NCBI GenBank assembly: GCA_902526865.1
Contig: CABZMK010000012.1
Span: forward strand, 1 to 40,709
Origin: an uncultured Alphaproteobacteria bacterium
GTDB lineage: Bacteria; Pseudomonadota; Alphaproteobacteria; Methylaequorales; Methylaequoraceae
Reading direction: 5' to 3'
DNA: 40,709 nucleotides
The position numbers and the translations under genes were made by a program. The first letter of the stretch is position 1. Each line of letters starts with the position of its first letter. The notes under the pieces were generated by a model. It was not told the DNA's origin and searched no databases. It saw nothing but the letters and a program-made list of their open reading frames with translations. Shown here piece after piece: positions 34,868 to 40,709 of the stretch.

Positions 34868-34916
34868 ATCGTTCAACCATTATGGTCGGAAGTAGGTTTG
34901 AAACCGAAGGAACGCA
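34868..34916 (+). promoter_or_regulatory. Glutamine riboswitch aptamer (glnA RNA class)
   Basis: The stretch carries the conserved core of the glnA-type glutamine aptamer: CGTTCA at 34870, GGAAGTAGG at 34888-34896 and CCGAAGGAACGC at 34904-34915. It folds into the three-way junction of that class: P1 CGTTC (34870-34874) with GAACG (34910-34914), P2 ACCA-TTA-TGGT (34876-34886) and P3 GGTT-TGA-AACC (34895-34905). This class binds L-glutamine and controls nitrogen-metabolism genes. It sits about 40 bp before the ATP-grasp gene on the same strand, with a TATAAT promoter just upstream. I recognise it by sequence; a covariance-model search would confirm it. Confidence 0.88.
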
Positions 34917-34924
34917 TCCCTGTG

Positions 34925-34956
34925 TCTCTTTCCACTCCGATAACAATTGAAAGAGA
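34925..34956 (+). promoter_or_regulatory. Start-sequestering hairpin, probable riboswitch expression platform
   Basis: TCTCTTTC (34925-34932) pairs perfectly with GAAAGAGA (34949-34956), and the right arm ends at the base before the ATG at 34957. The right arm is also the only purine-rich, Shine-Dalgarno-like sequence near the start. Formation of the hairpin would block ribosome binding, which suggests translational control. How glutamine binding shifts this hairpin is not clear from the sequence. Confidence 0.6.
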
Positions 34957-36363
34957 ATGTACAACGAAGTTTATAAAAATTCAAAGGTAAGAAAATTCTA
35001 TAACCAAATATATGATTGGGCTAAATCTTTGCCAGAAAATGTTATTGTAAAAAAAAAAAATGAAGCTGAAAATCTTTTTAAAAAAATAGGTATTACATTT
35101 TCTGTATATAATAACTTTGATTCTACTGAGCGCTTAATTCCATTTGATATGTTTCCGAGAATAATCTCTTCAACAGAATGGAAAAAAATTAAAAAAGGAG
35201 TCATCCAAAGAGCATTAGCAGTTAATGCCTTCCTAAATGATATTTATAATTCTGGTGAAATAGTAAAAGCTAAACTGATACCAGAGAATTTAATTTATAA
35301 AAACCCTGCATATGAAATAAAAATGATTGGTTTTAAAGTTCCTAAAAGAATTTACAGTCCTATTATTGGATCTGACATTGTGAGAATTAACGAAAAAACT
35401 TTTAAAGTTCTAGAGGATAACTGTCGAACTCCATCTGGAGTTTCATATATGATTGAAAACAGAGAAATAATGATGAGAATGTTTCCAGAATTATTTGAAA
35501 AATTAAAAATTGAAACTGTAGAAAACTATCCAAATTATTTGCTAGACGTACTGAAAAGTCTAGCTCCAAAAAAATGTAATAAAGAACCAAAAGTTGTAAT
35601 ACTCACTCCTGGTTCTTTAAATAGTGCATATTATGAGCATAGTTTTTTAGCTGACCTCATGGGAGTTGAATTAGTTCAAGGAAATGATCTTTTCGTTGAC
35701 GAATCTGTAACCTATATGAAAACAACTAGAGGACCAGAAAAAGTTGATATAATTTATAGAAGAATTGATGATAAATTTATTGATCCAATCACTTTTGATA
35801 GTTCCTCACTTATAGGAATTCCTGGCTTATTTGATTCATATAAGTCTGGTAATGTAAATATTTGTTCCGCTCCAGGTTCAGGTATTGCTGACGATAAAGC
35901 TATTTATTCTTACATACCAGAAATAATTAAATTTTACCTTGGAGAAGAACCAATATTAGAAAATGTAAAAACTTGGCGATGCTGTGAAGAAGATGCAAAA
36001 AAATACGTTCTAAACAATTTAAGTAAATTAGTTGTTAAAGAAGTCCATGGCTCTGGAGGTTATGGTTTATTGATTGGAAGTAAATCGTCAAAAAAAGAAA
36101 TTGAAATTTTTCGAAAAAAAATCCTTTTAAATCCAGCTAACTATATAGCCCAACCCATACTTGAATTATCCTCAGTACCAATCTTTGATAAAAAAAAATT
36201 GTCGCCAAGACACGTTGATCTTAGACCATTTTGTTTAGTTGGGGCAAATAAAACAAAATTAGTTGATGGCGGATTAACGAGGGTTGCTTTAAATCAGGGT
36301 TCATTGGTGGTTAATTCGTCACAAGGTGGAGGAGTTAAAGATACATGGGTACTTAATGAATAA
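34957..36363 (+). CDS. Circularly permuted ATP-grasp ligase (DUF404/DUF407, COG2308)
   Basis: The 468-aa protein belongs to the circularly permuted ATP-grasp family: LFKKIGITFSVY, ERLIPFDMFPRII and RALAVNAFLNDIY near the N-terminus, VLEDNCRTPSGVSYMIENRE, VVILTPGSLNSAYYEHSFLA, then KEVHGSGGYGLLIG (ATP loop) and PRHVDLRPFCLVG close to the C-terminus. Such proteins are predicted to form amide bonds using ATP, with acylphosphate intermediates; the product is unknown. It opens an operon with alpha-E and transglutaminase-like genes, a conserved trio. The start matches the family N-terminus. Expression is probably controlled by the glutamine riboswitch directly upstream. Confidence 0.93.
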   Translation: MYNEVYKNSKVRKFYNQIYDWAKSLPENVIVKKKNEAENLFKKIGITFSVYNNFDSTERLIPFDMFPRIISSTEWKKIKKGVIQRALAVNAFLNDIYNSGEIVKAKLIPENLIYKNPAYEIKMIGFKVPKRIYSPIIGSDIVRINEKTFKVLEDNCRTPSGVSYMIENREIMMRMFPELFEKLKIETVENYPNYLLDVLKSLAPKKCNKEPKVVILTPGSLNSAYYEHSFLADLMGVELVQGNDLFVDESVTYMKTTRGPEKVDIIYRRIDDKFIDPITFDSSSLIGIPGLFDSYKSGNVNICSAPGSGIADDKAIYSYIPEIIKFYLGEEPILENVKTWRCCEEDAKKYVLNNLSKLVVKEVHGSGGYGLLIGSKSSKKEIEIFRKKILLNPANYIAQPILELSSVPIFDKKKLSPRHVDLRPFCLVGANKTKLVDGGLTRVALNQGSLVVNSSQGGGVKDTWVLNE

Positions 36364-36368
36364 TTAAT

Positions 36369-37328
36369 ATGCTAAGTAGAACTGCAGAAAATTTATTTTG
36401 GTCAGCAAGATATATAGAGCGAGCCGATTCTTTAGCTAGACTTTTAGAGGTTGGATACAGAATTTCTTTGATTCCAAATACTGAAAGAGGCTATACAAAT
36501 GAATGGGAATCTATTCTAGAAACTTCAGGAATTAAAAGTGAATATTTTAAAAAATATAAAACCATTTCTAAAGAGAATATTATTTTCTTTCTTCTTTTTG
36601 ATACAGAAAACTCTTCTTCGGTTAAAAACTGTATAAAAACGGCTAGGGAAAATATAAGAATGGTTAGAACTGCTGTTACTTTAGAGGTTTGGAATGCAAT
36701 TAACTCCTCTTATCATGAATTAGATAAAAATTTAAAAGACACAAAAAATATCTTAAAAGAATTGCCTGAAATTATTGAATGGATAAAAAAACAAGTAAAT
36801 TTAATTAGAGGTACAATACTAAACACCCAGCTAATTAATGATGGTTATGATTTTTTAATATTAGGAACTTATTTTGAGAGAGCAGATTTTACTGCAAGAA
36901 TTATCAATGTTAAATATTTTATTTTACTACCAAGTATAAACTATGTTGGTGGTGATATTGACAATTTTCAATGGAGTTTAATGTTAAGGTCAATTTCATC
37001 ATTCAGGGCATTTAAATGGGCGTATGGAGAACAAGAAATTACATACACTAAAATTATAGATTTTCTAATTCTGAACATGACTTGCCCAAGATCTTTAATT
37101 TTTTCAATAGAAAAAATTAATCATCATTTAGGAAGGTTATCAAAATTTTATAAACAAACCTCTACTTCAAATAAAAAAATGACACTAATGTATAAAAAAA
37201 TAAAAAATTTAAATGCTCATAAAATTACAGACATTGGTTTACATGAATTTTTGAAATCCTTTATTGAAGAAATAAATTTTGTATATAAAAAATTTGAACA
37301 AAAATACTTTTTCGGTTCAGAAACATGA
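36369..37328 (+). CDS. Alpha-E domain protein (DUF403, COG2307)
   Basis: The 319-aa, almost wholly helical protein opens MLSRTAENLFWSARYIERAD, the alpha-E signature, followed by LARLLEVGY. Later markers are ENIRMVRTAVTLEVWNAIN, GYDFLILGTYFERADFTARI, and SSFRAFKWAYG with CPRSLIFSIEKINHHL. The function is unknown; it always travels with the permuted ATP-grasp protein and is thought to form a complex or carry out a second step. It begins five bases after the ATP-grasp stop, and its end overlaps the transglutaminase-like gene by four bases. Confidence 0.93.
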   Translation: MLSRTAENLFWSARYIERADSLARLLEVGYRISLIPNTERGYTNEWESILETSGIKSEYFKKYKTISKENIIFFLLFDTENSSSVKNCIKTARENIRMVRTAVTLEVWNAINSSYHELDKNLKDTKNILKELPEIIEWIKKQVNLIRGTILNTQLINDGYDFLILGTYFERADFTARIINVKYFILLPSINYVGGDIDNFQWSLMLRSISSFRAFKWAYGEQEITYTKIIDFLILNMTCPRSLIFSIEKINHHLGRLSKFYKQTSTSNKKMTLMYKKIKNLNAHKITDIGLHEFLKSFIEEINFVYKKFEQKYFFGSET

Positions 37329-38134
37329 AAGTTAAAATCACTCACTCTACAACTTATCAATATAATTCAACAGTCCCAAGGCTAATTCAATGCTTAAAAC
37401 TTTACCCATCGGTATGCGACAATCAAGAAATAATAGAATGGAAAACGTTTTCAAATAACGGAAAAATACTAGAATCACACACTGACGCCTTAGGACATAG
37501 AATACAAAATATTTTTATTAATAATTTTAATGGACAACTTAAAATTACTTCTAGAGGGATATTAAAGACAAAAGATTTATCAGGTGTAGTAAAAGGGTTG
37601 AAAGAAAAAGTTAATCCGCTTTGTTTTCTCAGAGAAACAGACTTGACAAGGCCATGTAAAAACATTGAGAAAATTTCGAAAAATTCCAAAAAAAATAATA
37701 AAAGCCAAATTGAATTTGCTCATAAGCTAAATTTAATAGTATCAAACTCTATTAACTACACAAGTGGATCAACAACAACCTCTACCAGTTCAAAGGAAGC
37801 TTTGAAGCAAAAAAAAGGTGTATGTCAGGATTTTGCTCATATTCTTATAAGTGCAGCAAGATTTAACCAACTCCCAGCCAGATATGTTAATGGCTTTTTA
37901 CTTGAAGAAACAGGTTCAGGTGTAAATACTACCCATGCGTGGGTCGAAATTTTTATAAATAATTTAGGTTGGGTAGCATTTGATCCATCTCATAAAAAAT
38001 GTATTGATGATAAATACATAAGAATAAGTACTGGCTTTGATTTTAAAGATGCTTCAATAATAAAAGGTGTTAAAAATAATTATAATGGAGATGAATTTTT
38101 AGAGACGAAAGTGAATATAGAAACTTGTCAGTAA
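37325..38134 (+). CDS. Transglutaminase-like cysteine protease/amidase (COG1305)
   Basis: The 269-aa protein has an N-terminal Bact_transglu_N-type region (MKVKITHSTTYQYNSTVPRL) and then a papain-like core. The catalytic triad is visible: Cys167 in GVCQDFAHIL, His204 in NTTHAWVEIF and Asp220 in WVAFDPSHKK. There is no signal peptide, so it acts in the cytoplasm. With the ATP-grasp and alpha-E proteins it is predicted to trim, cross-link or hydrolyse a peptide or amide product. It overlaps the alpha-E gene (ATGA) and is the last gene of the operon; a tRNA-His gene lies just beyond on the other strand. Confidence 0.93.
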   Translation: MKVKITHSTTYQYNSTVPRLIQCLKLYPSVCDNQEIIEWKTFSNNGKILESHTDALGHRIQNIFINNFNGQLKITSRGILKTKDLSGVVKGLKEKVNPLCFLRETDLTRPCKNIEKISKNSKKNNKSQIEFAHKLNLIVSNSINYTSGSTTTSTSSKEALKQKKGVCQDFAHILISAARFNQLPARYVNGFLLEETGSGVNTTHAWVEIFINNLGWVAFDPSHKKCIDDKYIRISTGFDFKDASIIKGVKNNYNGDEFLETKVNIETCQ

Positions 38135-38159
38135 ATTTTTATCTACTTACTTAAATTAA

Positions 38160-38237
38160 TGGGGTGGCTGAGGGGATTTGAACCCCCGACATCCGGTACC
38201 ACAAACCGACGCTCTAACCAACTGAGCTACAGCCACC
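38160..38237 (-). tRNA. tRNA-His (GUG)
   Basis: A full tRNA with a 7-bp acceptor stem (GTGGCTG with CAGCCAC), the extra 5' G (position -1) and discriminator C that mark histidine tRNA, and an encoded CCA. The D-arm is TAGCTCAGTTGGTTAGAGC, the T-arm GGGGGTTCAAATCCCCT. The anticodon stem TCGGT/ACCGG (one T-G pair) encloses the loop TTGTGGT, giving anticodon GTG. It stands alone, 25 bp after the transglutaminase-like gene on the opposite strand. The 130 bp up to the methyltransferase stop hold nothing else that I can identify. Confidence 0.97.
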
Positions 38238-38367
38238 AAAATAATTTTTTAGTTACCTAAATTCACTAACTTAAAACCGTAAATGCTTAACTTATAAAAA
38301 CCTAGATTAAAATTCAATAAATAAAAGAGTGAATATTAGTTAAATCTATTTAGTCAAATCTTGTAAA

Positions 38368-40059
38368 CTAATTCTTTTTAAGCCAAACATTATACATTGA
38401 TGCAAAAGTTTTAGGATTATCCTTTTCAAATTCATCCCAACAAATTAAATCATATTCTGAATTATCATGCGGAAACCGTTCCTTAAAACTTTTCATAACA
38501 ATACTTTTAACCCTATCAAAACCTAAGAAAGTGAGGTTATATTTATCAAAAATATTTTTTAATTGAGATATATTAAAATTATGTTCTTGAAAATTAAAAA
38601 CTAAATCTCTGAACCTTGAAAAAGAGAAAAACTCTATGGATTTAGTAATTTCATTAAAATTGGTATTAGAAGATTTTAACATTTTTCTTCTTAATCGAAT
38701 CATATTTGCTTCAGAAACCTCAATTAAATGCTTTTTAATATATTGTCTAACCCAATGTATTTCAATTCTAGCGATTTCACTGTACAAACCAATATAAAGT
38801 AAACCATCATTATTAAGGACGTTTAATAAACATCTTAACCCTTCTTCTGGTTTTTTCATATGATGAAGACACCCAGAACAAATTATAAAGTCAAACTTCT
38901 TGTTTAATAAATTGATATCTAATATATCCATATTGAAAAAATTAACATTTTTAATCTCAAGTTCACAGGCAGTTCTTTTAGCAAATGATAAGCTTGATGA
39001 ACTTAAATCAATTGCACAGATTTTTGAATTTACTATTCCTGAATATTGGACAACCTGATGACCAGTTCCACATCCAGCAATCAAAATTTCGTAATTAGTC
39101 TTTTTAGGGGGATTATCAATTGAAAGACTTTTAGATTTTATGAAGCTTTGAAAACTTTGTTTCAGAGGAAATGATGTATACCTCCACCTAGGATAGGGAT
39201 TTTCTTCATACTGTGATTTAATTAATTTAGAACATTTATCTTTAATTTTTTGATTGCTAAATTCCTTTTTTATTTCGTTTTCAGTTATTTGATTTTTATA
39301 TGTAAATACTAAAAATTGATTAAATTCAAAAGAATTAGATTTGTAATTTTTAAGTTTTTTATTAAGCATTTTGGACTTCATTGGTTCTTGGTAAAGAGTC
39401 AAAATTAAAAATGACAATTCACAGAATTCAGAATCATTTAAAATTTTATATTTGAGTTTTTTTATAAGTATATTCTCTCTTACTGATGTTTCGTAAACAT
39501 ATTCATTAAAGAAACATTGTTCGGCAAGAGAAATTAAGAATGAATAAATTTTTTTAATTTCTTTTTTTTCTTTGAAATATATTTCAAGCATAGAGGCTCT
39601 TATTTTCTTTAAAAAACTCTCTAACTCAATATTTCTCACTAAACATTTTTTTAAAATTAATTGTAAAATTTCATCATTACAAATGCTTATCAACTTTTCA
39701 CTTATAGAGTTATTAAAGACTTTTAATATTTTTTTTTCTTTTTTTAATTCAAAGAATTTTGTGAATTGAAATGCATTATAAAACATTAAATTGTGATAAA
39801 CAGAGTTTTGTCTTAAATAAAATAAGCAAATATTTTTAAGAAATTGATTATTTTGATTTTTTATTTTCAACAAACAGAATAAATTAAAAATTCTTAAAAA
39901 AAGTTTATTTGAATTTTTGTTAATTGTAAGAGCACTATGATAATGGAAGATTGCATTACTAATTCTTTTTGTTTTAAGGTACAAATCACCTAAATCAAGA
40001 TGAGTATTATATAAATTTTTTAATAAATTCTTATTTTTTAAAGCTAAATTTTTGTCCAA
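38368..40059 (-). CDS. Large SAM-dependent methyltransferase with helical (TPR-like) N-terminal region
   Basis: The 563-aa protein starts at a TTG at 40059; no ATG or GTG lies between it and the upstream in-frame stop, so the start is uncertain. The N-terminal 270 residues are helical, beginning with a TPR-like unit (THLDLGDLYLKTKRISNAIF then HYHSALTINKNS). A junction YEENPYPRWRY leads to a class I methyltransferase domain: ILIAGCGTGHQVVQ (motif I), CAIDLSSSSLSFA, FDFIICSGCLHHMKKPEEGL and DGLLYIGLYS. This TPR/methyltransferase architecture with the NPYPRW junction is seen in marine alphaproteobacteria; the substrate is not known. It lies downstream of the repeat protein on the same strand. 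Confidence 0.8.
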   Translation of the reverse strand: MDKNLALKNKNLLKNLYNTHLDLGDLYLKTKRISNAIFHYHSALTINKNSNKLFLRIFNLFCLLKIKNQNNQFLKNICLFYLRQNSVYHNLMFYNAFQFTKFFELKKEKKILKVFNNSISEKLISICNDEILQLILKKCLVRNIELESFLKKIRASMLEIYFKEKKEIKKIYSFLISLAEQCFFNEYVYETSVRENILIKKLKYKILNDSEFCELSFLILTLYQEPMKSKMLNKKLKNYKSNSFEFNQFLVFTYKNQITENEIKKEFSNQKIKDKCSKLIKSQYEENPYPRWRYTSFPLKQSFQSFIKSKSLSIDNPPKKTNYEILIAGCGTGHQVVQYSGIVNSKICAIDLSSSSLSFAKRTACELEIKNVNFFNMDILDINLLNKKFDFIICSGCLHHMKKPEEGLRCLLNVLNNDGLLYIGLYSEIARIEIHWVRQYIKKHLIEVSEANMIRLRRKMLKSSNTNFNEITKSIEFFSFSRFRDLVFNFQEHNFNISQLKNIFDKYNLTFLGFDRVKSIVMKSFKERFPHDNSEYDLICWDEFEKDNPKTFASMYNVWLKKN

Positions 40060-40163
40060 ATCAATGTCTCTAGTATGAAATTTATTCTTGTAAATTAAAT
40101 TAAAGTTTTTTGAAAAATATTTATTACATGCTTCAGCTTATATTATATAAGTTTTTCATTTAA

Positions 40164-40199
40164 TCAAAAAAAACCCCCTTAGTAAAACTAAGAGGGTTT
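40164..40199 (-). terminator. Rho-independent terminator of the repeat-protein gene
   Basis: A 12-bp stem (40171-40182 with 40188-40199, 5-nt loop) reads on the minus strand as AAACCCTCTTAG then CTAAGGGGGTTT and ends in a T8 tract. The one imperfect pair is G-U on the minus strand but C-A on the plus strand, which shows that the active orientation is minus. It ends the gene at 40219. Confidence 0.88.
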
Positions 40200-40218
40200 G
40201 AGATAAAAATGATGAGCG

Positions 40219-40709
40219 TTAAACTACTTCCCCACCATCATTAGGGTCATCAGGGGGCGGAGGCATATCAGCCGGCATATCATTTGGTCCCATGTCTTGA
40301 TTTGGTCCGATATCTTGATTCGGCGCTTGGTGTGCTCCAGCATCATCCATGTGAGATTGTAAATCATCCATTCCATCTGGACCCAAATTAGGCAAATTCG
40401 GATCGTCGGGTCCCATATCTTGATTTAGCTCGACCGTCGGCCCCATATCTTGACCCATTTCATCGGGTGGTGGTCCCACATCTTGGTTAGGCACATTGTC
40501 TCCGAACAAAGGATCTGGCCCTTCCTCTATAGGGTTTCCCGATTCATCGAAAGTACCGTAGGGTTGACCTGTTTCAGGGTTTACCATAGCTGAATCAAAT
40601 TCTTGATTCGGTCCCATATCTTGATTTGGTCCTATATCTTGATTCGGTCCCATATCTTGATTTGGTCCCATATCTTGATTTGGTCCCATGTCTTGATTCG
40701 GTCCCATGT
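40219..40709 (-). CDS. Acidic hexapeptide-repeat protein, N-terminus beyond the right edge
   Basis: At least 163 residues are visible and the frame is open to the window edge, so the 5' part is missing. The protein is made of GPNQDM/I units: six perfect or near-perfect copies at the visible N-terminal end, then a spacer (VNPETGQPYGTFDESGNPIE) and scattered copies such as VPNQDVGP, LNQDMGPD and APNQDIGPNQDMGP. It ends in a Pro/Asp-rich tail (PPPPDDPNDGGEVV). It is very acidic, has almost no hydrophobic or basic residues and should be disordered and soluble. Base composition is richer in G and C than the neighbours. A strong terminator follows. I do not recognise the family; it could be a secreted or surface protein whose signal lies outside the window. 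Confidence 0.75.
   Translation of the reverse strand, partial: MGPNQDMGPNQDMGPNQDMGPNQDIGPNQDMGPNQEFDSAMVNPETGQPYGTFDESGNPIEEGPDPLFGDNVPNQDVGPPPDEMGQDMGPTVELNQDMGPDDPNLPNLGPDGMDDLQSHMDDAGAHQAPNQDIGPNQDMGPNDMPADMPPPPDDPNDGGEVV
40602..40709 (-). repeat. 18-bp tandem repeat encoding GPNQDM units
   Basis: Six consecutive 18-bp units (40602-40619 up to 40692-40709) read on the plus strand as CTTGATTYGGTCCCATRT with few changes; the array continues past the right edge. Variation is mainly at third codon positions (TTT/TTC in the GAxxxx part), so the protein unit is kept. Degenerate units occur again between about 40285 and 40490. Confidence 0.9.

Noticed and set aside
34755..34964. A 69-residue minus-strand open frame across the riboswitch
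   Set aside because: It overlaps the promoter, aptamer and start hairpin of the plus-strand operon, and its peptide has no recognisable features.
40602..40709. CRISPR-like direct repeats
   Set aside because: The 18-bp units are directly adjacent with no spacers and encode a periodic protein in frame.

Overview
This is a 40.7 kb AT-rich window of bacterial chromosome. It is packed with short operons, many overlapping stop/start pairs and very small intergenic gaps. The gene content points to a streamlined marine alphaproteobacterium, SAR11-like or HIMB59-like. The evidence is the alphaproteobacterial order tig-clpP-clpX-lon-hup, a COQ7-type ubiquinone hydroxylase, two photolyase-family genes, glucosylglycerate genes and a glutamine riboswitch of a class otherwise known mostly from cyanobacteria and marine metagenomes. 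This is an inference; no rRNA is present to settle it. I see no insertion sequence, prophage, integrase or CRISPR array.

Layout. (1) 0-8.1 kb: the end of a family-5 uracil-DNA glycosylase, then on the minus strand a housekeeping block nnrE/D, tRNA-Leu(UAG), tig, clpP, clpX, lon, hup. (2) 8.1-11 kb: a secreted protein coupled to bioB, a small protein, trmL and a convergent methyltransferase. (3) 11-16 kb, plus strand: two small membrane/secreted proteins, an antenna-less photolyase homologue, DUF2798 plus a cupredoxin, a ribosome-recycling-factor-like protein, a tail-anchored J-domain protein and an Asn-laddered coiled-coil protein. (4) 16-19.9 kb, minus strand: a duplicated TerB-like protein, a PEPCK-like/DUF4914-like protein with a Walker A motif at its extreme C-terminus, and a small secreted protein. 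(5) 20-26 kb: a glutamine amidotransferase with nth, coq7, a membrane-anchored CBS protein, an ABC-2 transporter and a metal exporter behind a Fur-like box. (6) 26-30 kb, minus strand: a glucosylglycerate operon (phosphatase, synthase, GH13_18 phosphorylase, DoxX). (7) 30-34 kb: a type III polyketide synthase with an isoprenylcysteine-methyltransferase-like partner, a divergent siderophore-interacting flavoprotein, and a full photolyase/cryptochrome. (8) 34.8-38.1 kb: a glutamine riboswitch driving an operon of circularly permuted ATP-grasp, alpha-E and transglutaminase-like proteins. (9) 38.2-40.7 kb: tRNA-His(GUG), a large methyltransferase and a hexapeptide-repeat protein cut by the right edge.

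The most interesting element is region 8. A TATAAT promoter, a recognisable glutamine aptamer and a start-codon-abutting hairpin sit in order ahead of an ATP-grasp/alpha-E/transglutaminase operon. That operon's product is unknown in general; the riboswitch ties it to cellular glutamine status. Other items worth a second look are the apparent AUU start of the glucosyl-3-phosphoglycerate synthase, the terminator sitting on the start of the antenna-less photolyase homologue, the RRF-like paralogue, the odd Walker A position in the PEPCK-like protein, an 11-bp hairpin that buries a GUG start, and the pseudoknot-topology inverted repeats near 17.3 kb.
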